A stretch of 64,000 nucleotides of DNA. Source: Spirochaetales bacterium. Its GTDB lineage: Bacteria > Spirochaetota > Spirochaetia > DAHUYW01. The stretch spans positions 16,463 through 80,462 of the forward strand of contig DAHUYW010000015.1 of NCBI GenBank assembly GCA_027306915.1, in the 5' to 3' direction. Below, in pieces: positions 9,176 through 18,162 of this stretch; the stretch's first letter is position 1, and every line of letters begins with the position of its first letter. The notes under the pieces are model-generated. The model was not told where the DNA came from, did no database searches, and saw only the letters and a list, made by a program, of their open reading frames with translations. Made by a program: the position numbers and the translations under genes.

Positions 9176-9218
9176 GAAAGTGGGCCGCTCCGACCGGTCG
9201 CCCCTGCGCCGCGAAGGC

Positions 9219-10259
9219 CTACGCCTCGTGCGGATCGAGCAGGAGCTTCAGCCCCTCTTTCTTCTCGAACATCGTGAAAGCGGCGGACCACTCCCGCATC
9301 GGAAGCAGGTGCGAGATCAGGGGACGCATCCGGACCGCGCCGCTTGCCATGAGCGCGAGGGCCTTCTCCCAGCTCGAGAATCGGGAACCTAGAGAGCCGG
9401 TCACCTGGAGCTCCCGGTAGTTGATCAGCTCAAAGTTCACCGTGATCGGGCGGCCGAATAGGCCGATCTGGGAGAACCGTCCCCGGCGCTTGAGAGCCGC
9501 GAGGCCCGCGTCGACCGCCCGGGCGCTCCCCGAGCATTCCAGCACCACATCCACCCCCGCCCCACCGGTCAGCTCCGACAGGGCCTCGGGCTCCGACTCT
9601 TTCTCGACATCAATCACCCGAAAGGCTCCGAGCTCCTTCGCCCGCTCGAGTCTTTCGGCGTCGGCGCTCGTCCCCGAGACGATAACGCGCGCGCCGTGGG
9701 CCTTCGCAACCTGCAAGGTTGCCAGACCGACCGAGCCGGGACCGGAAACGAGGACGATATCCTCGGGTTTGATGCTCGTGAGCTCCAAGACCGCGTGCGC
9801 TATGCAGGCAAGCGGCTCGGTCAGGGCGGCCTCCTCGAACGAAAGGTTGGGGGGCATTCGATGGAGGCGGGCCGCAGGCACTACGGTGAAGGGCGCAAAC
9901 GCGCCGTCAAACCAGTACCCCAGCGTCTTCCGCTCAGGGCAGAGGTTGTAGTAGCCGCTCCTGCACGCGGAGCAGGTGCCGCAGAAGCTGAACGCAGTCT
10001 CGGATACGACGGGATCGCCGACCTTGAAGCCTTCTACCTCGGGCCCGATCTCGCAAATCGTGCCGGCAAACTCGTGCCCGGTGACCACCGGGGGCTTCAC
10101 CGGAATCGCAATGTCGCTGTGATAGATGTGGAGATCCGATCCACAGATGCCGGTCTTGGCGACGGCGATTTTCACCTGACCGCGGCCCGCCGAAGGCTCC
10201 GGCACCTCTCGGATCTCCATGTTTCCCGGTCCGGCGGCGTATTTGACGAGAGCTTTCAT
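9219..10259 (-). CDS. Zinc-dependent medium-chain alcohol/polyol dehydrogenase
   Basis: The protein has 346 residues and the full MDR layout. Catalytic zinc ligands are present in T-G-I-C-G-S-D and G-H-E-F-A-G. Four structural zinc cysteines occur in C-G-T-C-S-A-C-R-S-G-Y-Y-N-L-C. The NAD-binding stretch is G-P-G-S-V-G. It resembles sorbitol, threonine and L-iditol type dehydrogenases acting on secondary alcohols of polyols. It is transcribed leftward from the divergent promoter at 10.3 kb, under the same operator as the rightward operon. Confidence 0.9.
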   Translation of the reverse strand: MKALVKYAAGPGNMEIREVPEPSAGRGQVKIAVAKTGICGSDLHIYHSDIAIPVKPPVVTGHEFAGTICEIGPEVEGFKVGDPVVSETAFSFCGTCSACRSGYYNLCPERKTLGYWFDGAFAPFTVVPAARLHRMPPNLSFEEAALTEPLACIAHAVLELTSIKPEDIVLVSGPGSVGLATLQVAKAHGARVIVSGTSADAERLERAKELGAFRVIDVEKESEPEALSELTGGAGVDVVLECSGSARAVDAGLAALKRRGRFSQIGLFGRPITVNFELINYRELQVTGSLGSRFSSWEKALALMASGAVRMRPLISHLLPMREWSAAFTMFEKKEGLKLLLDPHEA

Positions 10260-10295
10260 TGATCGTTCTCGTATTACCTTCTCAATTCAATCAAC

Positions 10296-10323
10296 TTGAC
10301 GATTTTAGTATACGATATACAAT
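10296..10323 (+). promoter_or_regulatory. Rightward promoter of the sugar operon
   Basis: TTGACG (10296-10301), a 16-base spacer and TACAAT (10318-10323), 33 bases before the ATG of the SDR gene. The candidate GntR operator covers the spacer and the -10 element, so bound repressor would block it. Confidence 0.6.
10306..10322. promoter_or_regulatory. Candidate GntR operator 1
   Basis: TAGTATACGATATACAA is a near-palindrome with 7-base arms around CGA. A matching 17-mer (TTGTATACGATATGCAA) lies just after the GntR gene, at 13622-13638. The common consensus is TTGTATA-CGA-TATRCAA. Its placement across two promoters fits repression by the FCD-type GntR regulator encoded in this operon. Confidence 0.6.
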
Positions 10324-10335
10324 AGCTGCATTCAA
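10307..10335 (-). promoter_or_regulatory. Leftward promoter of the alcohol dehydrogenase gene
   Basis: On the minus strand TTGAAT (10330-10335), a 17-base spacer and TATACT (10307-10312). It overlaps the rightward promoter almost exactly; one operator therefore controls both directions. Confidence 0.55.
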
Positions 10336-10355
10336 GATGAAAGACGGGTGAGACC

Positions 10356-11108
10356 ATGCTTGACTTCTCCGGCCAGACCGCGATTGTCACCGGCGCCGCT
10401 CAAGGGATAGGACGGGCCATCGCGGCGGAGCTTGCGGCGCAGGGGGCCAGCCTCGCGATCTGCGACCTCAAGATCGACAAGTTGACCGCCTTCGCGGACG
10501 AGATCGCCCCAGCGTTAGCCGGCAAGATCCTCGCGAAGCGGGTCGATCTCGCGGAGCCGCAGGAGATCTACGATTTCGTCAGCGAGGTCGAGCAGCGATT
10601 CTCGCGGATCGATATTCTCGTAAACAATGCCGGCATCCATCCGCTCCATCCTATCGAAGAGATAAGCGACGACGAGTGGGACCTTGTGCTCACGGTCAAC
10701 CTCAAGGCGCACTTCCACTTCTGCAAGGCGGTCCTCCCCGGCATGCGGCGCAGGAAATACGGCAGGATCATCAACATCTCCTCTGAAGCCGGCAAGAACG
10801 GCGGAACGATCGCCGCCCTGCATTACTCAGCTTCCAAGGGAGGGGTGCTCGCCTTTACAAGGAACCTTGCGCAGCAGGTCGGCGCCGACGGGATAACGGT
10901 CAACGCCATCTGTCCGGGGCGCATTGCCTCCGAAATGTCGGGCGCGGTCTCACCGGAAGAGAACCAGCGGTTCATCGACAAGAGCATCGTGAAGAGGCTC
11001 GGGACGCCCGAGGATATCGCCTTCGCGGTGCGCTACCTTGCGCACCCGAGGGCGAGCTTCGTCACCGCCGAGACGATGAACGTAAACGGCGGAACACTCC
11101 GCGACTGA
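10356..11108 (+). CDS. SDR family NAD(P)-dependent oxidoreductase
   Basis: A complete 250-residue SDR: T-G-A-A-Q-G-I-G near residue 12, N-N-A-G, catalytic Ser in N-I-S-S-E, Tyr-x-x-x-Lys in Y-S-A-S-K and a closing N-V-N-G-G. GGGTGAG precedes the ATG. It is the first gene of the rightward operon and is followed after 14 bases by the transketolase pair, suggesting that it makes the keto sugar or keto acid acted on by transketolase. Its substrate is not deducible. Confidence 0.9.
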   Translation: MLDFSGQTAIVTGAAQGIGRAIAAELAAQGASLAICDLKIDKLTAFADEIAPALAGKILAKRVDLAEPQEIYDFVSEVEQRFSRIDILVNNAGIHPLHPIEEISDDEWDLVLTVNLKAHFHFCKAVLPGMRRRKYGRIINISSEAGKNGGTIAALHYSASKGGVLAFTRNLAQQVGADGITVNAICPGRIASEMSGAVSPEENQRFIDKSIVKRLGTPEDIAFAVRYLAHPRASFVTAETMNVNGGTLRD

Positions 11109-11122
11109 ACAAGGGGGAAGCG

Positions 11123-12013
11123 GTGCACTACCACAGCGAGCAGCTGATCCGAGATCTCACGGTGCGCGCCCTGCGATTTCGCATCGACGTTCTGCGCATG
11201 GTGAAGAACAATCAGACCGGACATATCGGAGGAGCCTTCTCGGTCGCCGAGATCCTCACCGCGTTCTACTTTCATCACCTGAAGGTGGACCCCCGACGCC
11301 CCGACTGGCCCGAGCGCGACCGGCTTCTTTTCAGCAAGGGGCACGCCTGCGCGATGCTCTACGCGGTCCTCGCTCATCGCGGCTTCTTCGATCCGGAGCT
11401 TCTTCTGACCTTTCGCTCATTCGACAGCATCCTGCAAGGACATCCGGATCCTGCGAAAACGCCCGGGGTGGAGATCGCAGCAGGACCCCTCGGGCACGGA
11501 ATAGCGATCGGGACCGGGATGGCGCTCGCCCTTCGCCTGGGAAATGCCAAGCCTTCGAGCCAGTCGGCTCCCTCCTCCCGCGCTTCGGCCGCAAAGGTCT
11601 ACGTAGTCGTGGGCGATGGTGAGATCAACGCCGGGGTGGTCTGGGAGGGTATCATGGCCGCTTCCAAGTTCCGATTGGGGAACCTCACGGTCATCCTGGA
11701 CTACAACGGGATTCAGCAGACCGGCGCGACCGCGGACGTCATGCCGACCGAACCGATTGCGGACAAATGGGCGGCATTCGGCTGGCACGTCCAGGAGATC
11801 CATGGCCACAACGTGGCGGAGATCCTCGAAGCCCTGGACCGGGCCGATGAGGTGCACGCGCGCCCGAGCGTCATCATCGCGCGAACGGTCAAGGGCAAGG
11901 GGGTAAGCTTCATGGAGTACGACCACCGCTGGCATGGGGCTCCTCCAAACGATGAGCAGTTTGCCCAAGGTGTGGCGGAGATCGAGAGGGAGATTGCGGC
12001 ATGGCAGAGGTAG
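11123..12013 (+). CDS. Transketolase, N-terminal (thiamine diphosphate-binding) subunit
   Basis: This 296-residue protein is the pyrophosphate-binding half of a split transketolase. It has the TPP motif G-D-G-E-I-N-A-G-V-V-W-E-G and the downstream N-G, plus G-H-I-G-G and K-G-H-A near the N-terminus. It starts with GTG behind GGGGGAAGC and overlaps the C-terminal subunit gene by 13 bases, so the two are translationally coupled. Split transketolases are common in specialised sugar pathways, where they move a two-carbon unit from a ketose. An extra Ser/Ala-rich insertion (S-S-Q-S-A-P-S-S-R-A) precedes the TPP motif. Confidence 0.9.
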   Translation: MHYHSEQLIRDLTVRALRFRIDVLRMVKNNQTGHIGGAFSVAEILTAFYFHHLKVDPRRPDWPERDRLLFSKGHACAMLYAVLAHRGFFDPELLLTFRSFDSILQGHPDPAKTPGVEIAAGPLGHGIAIGTGMALALRLGNAKPSSQSAPSSRASAAKVYVVVGDGEINAGVVWEGIMAASKFRLGNLTVILDYNGIQQTGATADVMPTEPIADKWAAFGWHVQEIHGHNVAEILEALDRADEVHARPSVIIARTVKGKGVSFMEYDHRWHGAPPNDEQFAQGVAEIEREIAAWQR

Positions 12014-12957
12014 TCTCGATGCGGAAGGCCTACGGAGATGCGCTCGTCGCGCTTGGCAAGGCAAACGAAAAGGTAGTCGCTCTGAGCGCCGACGTCTCGA
12101 ACTCCGACTTCAGCTACATGTTTGAAGCCGCCTTCCCCGCCCGCTTCTTCAACGTCGGCATCGCCGAGCAGTCCTTGGTCGACGTCGCCGTCGGCTTCGC
12201 CCGCACCGGCTATATCCCCTTCGCCAACACCTTTGCTTTCCTCTTTGCGACGCGCGCCCTGGAGATGGTTCGAACGCACCTGTGCTACGGAAAGGCGAAT
12301 GTAAAGCTCATGGGTGCCTACGCCGGCCTATCCGACTCCTTTGATGGGCCTACCCACCATGCGATTACCGACGTCGCGATCCTGCGTAGCCTTCCGAACA
12401 TGACGGTCGTCGTTCCGAGCGATCCCACTGCGGTCGCGAAGCTCCTGCCCAAAGTCGCCGAGTGGGACGGGCCGGTGTACTTCCGGCTGAACCGGAACGA
12501 GGTGCCGGTCCTCTTCGACCAGAGCTACACTCCCGAGATCGGAAAGGCGATCACGCTGCGCGACGGGACGGATGTCGCCATCCTCTGCTGCGGCCTCATG
12601 GTGGGCCGGAGCCTCGAGGCGGCCAAGGTGCTTGCCGGCGAAGGTCTCCAGGCGCGCGTGGTCGAGATGCACACGATCAAGCCGCTTGACGGCGAGGCGG
12701 TCATTGCCGCAGCCGAGGAGACAGGCGCCCTCGTGACGGCCGAGGAGCACAGCGTCGTGGGAGGGCTTGGCGGCGCCGTTGCCGAGATCACCGCCGAGTC
12801 GTGCCCGGTGCCCGTGAAGCGAGTCGGCCTTGCCGACCGCTTCGCGGAGACCGGTCCCTATGAGACCCTCCTCGAGGCCTATGGGTTGGGGGTTCGGCAC
12901 ATAGTCGAGGCGGCGCACACCGCCATCCTTGCGAAACGGAAGAAGAACCATGGCTGA
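12001..12957 (+). CDS. Transketolase, C-terminal (pyrimidine-binding) subunit
   Basis: The 318-residue partner of the preceding gene. It carries the cofactor-activating Glu in G-I-A-E-Q-S, F-A-N-T-F-A-F-L, the G-P-T-H-H segment and the C-terminal swivelling domain (residues ~185-318) with M-H-T-I-K-P-L-D. Together the two form an alpha2-beta2 transketolase. The stop overlaps the GntR start by 8 bases, so enzyme and regulator share one transcript. Confidence 0.9.
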   Translation: MAEVVSMRKAYGDALVALGKANEKVVALSADVSNSDFSYMFEAAFPARFFNVGIAEQSLVDVAVGFARTGYIPFANTFAFLFATRALEMVRTHLCYGKANVKLMGAYAGLSDSFDGPTHHAITDVAILRSLPNMTVVVPSDPTAVAKLLPKVAEWDGPVYFRLNRNEVPVLFDQSYTPEIGKAITLRDGTDVAILCCGLMVGRSLEAAKVLAGEGLQARVVEMHTIKPLDGEAVIAAAEETGALVTAEEHSVVGGLGGAVAEITAESCPVPVKRVGLADRFAETGPYETLLEAYGLGVRHIVEAAHTAILAKRKKNHG

Positions 12958-13615
12958 AGGACAGATCGGCTCCGACACGCTCATCGAGCGCAAGAGCATC
13001 TCCGACCAGGTGTACGATCACATCAAGAGACTGATCCTTTCGGGCGCTCTCACGGCCGGCGAAAGGATCCCCGAGAGCGGGGTTGCCGAACACCTCGGGG
13101 TGAGCCGGACTCCCGTTCGCGAGGCGATCCGCAAGCTCGCCGAATACGGGCTCGTGGTCATCAAGCCCTGGAGCTATGCGTTCGTCGCATCCATCGATGA
13201 GAAGGAGGCGCGCGACATTGCCGTTGTGCGCCTCGCCCTGGAGAGGCTCTCCTTTCGCACCGTCGCGGGACATGTATCACCAGAAGAGCTTGTTCCGCTC
13301 TTCGAGCTTGCAGGGAAATGCAAGGCAGCGAACACCCGCGGGGACTATGCGTCGGTCCACGAGGCGGACAGCGCGATTCACCTCGGGATCGCGCATCGGA
13401 CCGGAAACATGGAGCTGTTTAATATCCTGCGCACCCTCGACGCGAAGTTTCAGCTGGTCCGGCTCAAACAGCATCTGCCTTCCGAGAGGCTCGCCTATTA
13501 TCTCGATCAGCACGAGGTGCTGCTTCATCTCCTCGAAGACAACAAGGTCGACAAGATCGACGAGCTGCTCGAGCGGCATGTTCTGCATCACCTCGACACA
13601 GAACATTTTACTTGA
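12950..13615 (+). CDS. GntR family transcriptional regulator (FadR/FCD type)
   Basis: A 221-residue regulator with an N-terminal winged helix (residues ~15-80; V-Y-D-H-I-K-R-L-I-L-S-G, then L-G-V-S-R-T-P-V-R-E-A-I-R-K-L) and a C-terminal all-helical FCD domain with the usual metal-binding Asp/His pattern (D-x-x-x-H-x-x-I at ~139-147 and a later His). FCD regulators commonly sense sugar acids or other small acids. Two copies of a 17-bp near-palindrome, at 10306-10322 and 13622-13638, are its likely sites. The coding sequence appears intact although the transporter downstream is ruined. Confidence 0.9.
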   Translation: MAEGQIGSDTLIERKSISDQVYDHIKRLILSGALTAGERIPESGVAEHLGVSRTPVREAIRKLAEYGLVVIKPWSYAFVASIDEKEARDIAVVRLALERLSFRTVAGHVSPEELVPLFELAGKCKAANTRGDYASVHEADSAIHLGIAHRTGNMELFNILRTLDAKFQLVRLKQHLPSERLAYYLDQHEVLLHLLEDNKVDKIDELLERHVLHHLDTEHFT

Positions 13616-13638
13616 CAGCTATTGTATACGATATGCAA
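13612..13638 (+). promoter_or_regulatory. Candidate GntR operator 2 and promoter before the transporter genes
   Basis: TTGACA (13612-13617) overlaps the GntR stop codon, and the operator TTGTATACGATATGCAA (13622-13638) directly follows. CAGCTATTGTATA is shared, in inverted orientation, with the divergent region at 10.3 kb. No good -10 lies at 17 bases, so promoter strength is uncertain. Confidence 0.5.
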
Positions 13639-13900
13639 CAAAGTCCATGCATCGGTGCCACACCGCCCTTTCAGCCGAGGTGTGCATGGATTGGAGCGTC
13701 GCAAGCCCGCGATCCCGAGGAGAAGGCGGCTCGGACTTCGACCACCAAGCCGGTAGTCCCGCTTCTCCGGCTGTCTCTGAGCTGAGCTCCTCACAACCGC
13801 AGATCTCACTCCTACAGCTTCTCAGCGACCCTGCCGCGTACGGAAGAAACGTGATACCGGAGACGGTATCGAATAACAAATGTTTTCCAAGGAGGAGCTT

Positions 13901-14798
13901 ATGAAGAGAGTGCTTGTGATTCTGTCGGTGCTGCTGCTGGTGGCGGCAAGCGTCTTTGCCGGCGGCAGCGAAGAGCAGGGTGCGGGAGCGCAGCCGCAAG
14001 GTGCGGCTCCGAAGGCGAAGTGGCGCATCGCGCTTAGCAACGACTACGCTGCGAACTCGTGGCGGCAGCAGATGCTTAGCGATTTTCAGACCGTCGTCAA
14101 TAAGGCCAAGAGCGAAGGGCTCATCGTCGAGGGAGCAGCATTCACCACGAACGAGAGCTCGGCAGCCGAGCAGGCGGCCCAGATCCAGAACCTGATCCTT
14201 GAAGGCTACTACGCGATTCTCCTCGACGCCGCCACCCCGACCGCCCTGAACGGAGCGGTGGACAAAAAGGCATAGTTTAAGGACTCAAGGAATATCCCAA
14301 TCTGAAGGTCGTGGGAACGGTCTACGGCAAGTGGGACGAAGCGACCGCGCAGAAGGCGGTAGCGGGAATCCTGCCCTCGCTTCCCAAGATCGATGCCGTC
14401 GTCGACCAGGGGGGAGACGGCTACGGAGCGATCATGGCCTTCAAGGACGCGGGACGCCCGATTCCTATGGTCATGACGGGCAATCGCTACGACGAGCTCG
14501 CTATCGGAAGGAGCTGAAGGACAAGAGCGGTTATGACACGTGGTCCGCGTGCAGCCAGCCCTCTTCGGTCCAAATCGCCTTCTGGACTGCCCTCGAGGTC
14601 CTGAACGGCAAGAAGGTCCCGATGGAGCAGAACATTCGGCCCCTCGTGATCACCAGCGACAAGCTCGACTTCTTCCTATCGCATACTAAAAAGGGCGGCG
14701 TGGCGACCCTCTTCTACCCCCAGTCCTGGGTGCAGAAGCTCATCGACACCCAGACTGCCGGCGAACCTGAGCCGCCTGACCCCATCGCCGAAGAGTAA
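13901..14798 (+). pseudogene. Ribose-type sugar-binding protein, internally deleted and frameshifted
   Basis: The start is convincing: AAGGAGGAGCTT, ATG, a signal peptide and the post-signal A-G-G-S-E-E. The periplasmic-binding fold proceeds to A-T-P-T-A-L-N-G-A-V-D-K and then hits TAG at 14273-14275. The expected next ~40 residues (start of the second domain and hinge) are absent; the match resumes in another frame with L-K-E-Y-P-N-L-K-V-V-G. A second shift near 14505-14520 moves the frame to K-E-L-K-D-K-S-G-Y-D-T-W, which runs to the stop at 14798. A deletion plus two frame changes cannot be one base-calling error, so this is a true pseudogene or a misassembly. Confidence 0.85.
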
Positions 14799-14818
14799 GG
14801 CGTTCGCTACGAAAGACT

Positions 14819-14860
14819 CGCGGGTGGTTTCGCTTCGGAATCGAGGTGAAACCGCCCGTG
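14819..14860 (+). promoter_or_regulatory. Intercistronic hairpin after the binding-protein gene
   Basis: A 13-bp stem (14819-14831 with 14848-14860, two G-T pairs) and a 16-base loop, without a T tract. The position, between binding protein and ATPase, matches hairpins that protect the upstream mRNA segment so that binding protein is made in excess. Confidence 0.5.
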
Positions 14861-14897
14861 GTATCAGGTTCCCATTCATTCGTTGCGCGGCGATGCT

Positions 14898-16230
14898 ATG
14901 AACGGAAAACGTGCAATCGTAGAGCTTTCGGACATCAACAAGTTCTTCATCCACTCGCATGCCGTCGACAATCTCAATCTCTCGATCTACGCGGGCGAGA
15001 CCCTTGGCATCGTAGGACACAACGGGGCCGGCAAGTCCACGCTCGTGAACATCCTGACCGGGACCTATCTCCAATCATCCGGAACCATCTACATCGACGG
15101 CAAGGCGCTCGACGAGAGTTATGACGTCCAGGCCGCCAATGCCCTCGGTATCCGAGCAGTATTCCAGGAGCTGAGTCTCTGTCCGAACCTTTCCGTCGTG
15201 GAAAACATGCGGGTGTTCCATCCCGCCGTCGGAGGATTCGGGTGGCAAAAGAGGCTCGGGGAGATGATCCTTGCCACCCTGGACCGGATCTTCCCTAATC
15301 ATGGTATCCGCGCAAGCGACGCCGTGGAGAACCTCTCCCTCGGCAGCGCCAGATGGTCGAGATAGCGAAGGCCTTTTCGACCTCCGAACAGCCGCTTCGG
15401 CTTGTGATCCTTGACGAGCCGACGAGCGCGCTCGACGACCGCACCTCGCAGCAGCTCATCAGCTACCTGAACTCTCTTCAGGGAGAAGACTTAAGCGTCA
15501 TCTACATATCGCATCTGCTTGCCGAGGTGCTCGCATGCACCAGCCGCATCGTAGTTCTCCGCGACGGACGAAACCTCGGTATTCTCCAGACGAAGGAGGC
15601 TTCGCGGCAGACCATTATCGAGCTGATGGGTGAGGCTAAGCCTATAAAGGAGGAAGGAGCACTCGGCCCGCTTGCGCCTGCCGATCGGAAGGAAGACAGG
15701 TTCGCCAATGTCCCCTTCGTCATCGAGCCGGCGCTTGACGACGGTGAGGCCGACCGAGGCGATCGGCAGGCGGACGGTGTGTTCCCGGTCTGGTCGATCG
15801 CGAAGAACTTGACGGTGCAGGTCTACAGGAGGCTCAGACGGCTCCTCTTGATCGATCCAAAGAGGGAGCAGGCGGTCGCTGACAAATGGAAGTCGATCAT
15901 CGACATCAAGACCGACTCCGTATCGCGGGGCATCCTCTCCTTGAGCGGCGGCAATCAGCAGAAGGTCCTCTTCGCGCGGTGTCTGGAGTCCGACTCGCCC
16001 CTCGTGCTCATGGACGACCCGACCCGCGGCGTCGACGTCGGCACGAAGGATGAGCTGTACAAGCTCATCATCGAAGAGAGCCGCAAGGGGAGGGCCTTCG
16101 TGTGGTACACGACTGAAATGACGAGTTGAAGTACTGCGACCGGATTTATGTCTTCAAATCCGGCAAGATCCTGGCCGAGCTGGCGGGTGAGGAAGCCACC
16201 GAAGAGGACGTCCTCAAGTCGTCTTTCTGA
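14898..16230 (+). pseudogene. Ribose-type ABC transporter ATPase (RbsA family), broken
   Basis: The first ATPase domain is recognisable: Walker A G-H-N-G-A-G-K-S, Q-loop F-Q-E-L-S, then N-L-S-L-G-S, where the frame breaks (about 15345-15355). It resumes as M-V-E-I-A-K-A-F with Walker B V-I-L-D-E-P-T-S-A-L-D. The second domain lacks its beginning, including its Walker A: the linker jumps directly to G-D-R-Q-A-D-G-V-F, leaving L-S-G-G-N-Q-Q-K and D-D-P-T-R-G-V-D. A third lesion at ~16125 stops the frame at T-E-M-T-S, while E-L-K-Y-C-D-R-I-Y-V-F continues in another frame to 16230. About 444 codons remain versus ~500 in the family. It cannot encode a working two-domain ATPase. Confidence 0.87.
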
Positions 16231-16258
16231 CGAGATCGATTTCGGGAGTGTGACCGTG

Positions 16259-17215
16259 ATGAACCCGTTGACGGGCGCCAGGAGGGGGTACAACCTTCAG
16301 ATCCTCATCCTCCCCATTCTCTCGGTGCTGGTGATTCTGGTTCCGATCGCAGTCCTTCATCCCATCGTGCTCAAGTACGTTGGGCTGCAGCTTCTGCTCA
16401 ACATGCCAATCCCCCTGAGTCTTGCGACGATAGGTCAGATGTTTGCCATGGCGATCGGGGAGATCGACTTCTCGATGGGCAACCTCGTCAGCCTCGTGAC
16501 CTGCACAGCCGGCACCGTCATGTCGCGCAGCTTCGGGCTTGGCTTGGCGATGCTCGTGGGGATCATCGGGATCTACATGATCATCGGCGCCTTCCTGAAC
16601 CTTCGCAAGCTCTCCTCCATCGTCGTGACGATCGGCGTGTCCTTCGTCTGGACGGGGCTCGCCGTCACGATTCAGCCGACCCTGGGAGGAAGCGTCCCCT
16701 CACTGCTCCAGGAGGCGGTCTCGCTTTCCACTCCGATAGTGCCCTTCCCGGTGCTCTTTCTCGTCGTCCTGGCGGTTCTCGGCCATCTCCTCCTCTTCAG
16801 GACGAGCTTCGGTATCCTCGTGCGCGGAATCGGCGGGAACCTCTAAGCGGTTTCCCTCGCCGGTCACTCGATTGCGTGGCTGGAGGCCGCCGTCTTTGGG
16901 CTCGTGGGACTATTCGGAATCCTCTCCGGCATAGCCCTCGCGGGAATCACCACGAGCTCCGATGCCAACGTAGCCTCCAACTACACCCTGCTCTCCGTGG
17001 CTGGGGTCATGCTGGGCGGCGGCTCGATCGCCGGAGGGAAGGTCTCGGCTGTCGGAGCGGTGCTGGGGGCGTGCACGACGACCCTCGTGGGTACCCCGCT
17101 CACCTTCCTCCAGATCTCCCCGGACTGGCAGATAGGGGCCCAGGGCACGATCCTCCTCGTAGTTCTTTTCCTGAACGGACTCGCAAAGTCGGAAGAAGAG
17201 GCGCGCTATGTTTAG
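16259..17215 (+). pseudogene. Ribose-type ABC permease 1, interrupted by a TAA codon
   Basis: The BPD_transp_2 (RbsC-like) permease is continuous in one frame over ~318 codons, with hydrophobic spans throughout and the family segments A-I-G-E-I-D-F-S and A-G-V-M-L-G-G-G-S-I-A-G-G. A single in-frame TAA at 16844-16846 interrupts it after I-G-G-N-L. One base change from GAA would give it. There is no frame change, so this is a nonsense mutation rather than an indel. The 3' half has no obvious restart. Confidence 0.85.
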
Positions 17216-18116
17216 TCTTCAGCTGCGTCCCCGCACCCGTGGTATTCGAGATGTCGGGGTGGCAAAGTGGCTCTGGTCCTACGCCGGCGCGATCCTGGTC
17301 TTCATCGTTATCATGGCCGTTTCGCACGACGCGGTCGGGACCCTGACGGCCTCGGCGAGCTCCGCGTCCTTCTTCATGCTCGTCGGCATCGGCCAGATGC
17401 TTGTCATCACCCTCGGTCCCGGGAACATCGATCTCTCCATCCCCTACACCATTGGCTTTGCCGGTTTTGTCGCAATGAAGCTGATGAACGCCGCGAACAA
17501 CAAGATCGCCTTCGGGCTTGTCGCCGGGCTGGTGGTCGGCGCCGCGGTCGGAGCGTTCAATTTCGCGTTGATCCGGCTAATCCGCGTCCCGCCGATGATC
17601 GCCACCCTCGCCTCCGGCTTCATCGTGCAGACCGTTTCGATAGTCCTCTTCCGAGGCCTGCAGATCAAGCCGCCGACCTCCTTGGGCACCTTCGTGGCTC
17701 GGAAGTTCGGCATCATTCCGCTCTTGTTTCTTCTGGTCCTGGCGATCGGCCAGAATGCCAAAGCGGCGTCGCTGGCGGCCATCAACGTCAATGCCAATCG
17801 ATTCTTCACCTACGTCTTGCGCGGGATCTTTGCGGGCCTCACGGGAGTTCTGCTCTCCGCCTTCGGCGGCGGCGCGACGCTTGGGATGGGGCACGAGTAT
17901 CTGCTCAACTCCATCGCGGTTCCCGCAATCGGAGGAAGCAGCATCGCCGGAGGCAGCTCGAACGTCCCCGGCATCCTGGGCGCGTCGCTATTCCTGCTCC
18001 TGATTCTCTACCTCCTCGATATTCTCGGAATAGCGATCGGCTTGCGCTACATCCTCACCGGGGCTATCATCCTCGGGATCATTTTCGCCGGCGGTGAGCG
18101 GACCCGCAGGAAGTAG
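17208..18116 (+). CDS. Ribose-type ABC permease 2 (RbsC family)
   Basis: An open 302-residue membrane protein overlapping the previous gene by 8 bases. It shows G-P-G-N-I-D-L-S near residue 78 and G-G-S-S-I-A-G-G-S-S near the C-terminus, both typical of the family, and about eight hydrophobic spans. The stretch between L-L-F-L-L-V-L and A-I-G-Q-N looks about 20 residues shorter than in relatives, so a small in-frame deletion is possible. With ATPase, binding protein and partner permease broken, it is probably non-functional even though open. Confidence 0.8.
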   Translation: MFSLQLRPRTRGIRDVGVAKWLWSYAGAILVFIVIMAVSHDAVGTLTASASSASFFMLVGIGQMLVITLGPGNIDLSIPYTIGFAGFVAMKLMNAANNKIAFGLVAGLVVGAAVGAFNFALIRLIRVPPMIATLASGFIVQTVSIVLFRGLQIKPPTSLGTFVARKFGIIPLLFLLVLAIGQNAKAASLAAINVNANRFFTYVLRGIFAGLTGVLLSAFGGGATLGMGHEYLLNSIAVPAIGGSSIAGGSSNVPGILGASLFLLLILYLLDILGIAIGLRYILTGAIILGIIFAGGERTRRK

Positions 18117-18162
18117 GGCCGGCACAGACCAGGTGGAGCCCGAAGGACGGCAGGAGGGTTCG

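Noticed and set aside
16844..16846. Stop codon in permease 1 as a recoding or readthrough site
   Set aside because: TAA is not a selenocysteine or pyrrolysine codon, and the neighbouring transporter genes are also broken; nonsense mutation is simpler.
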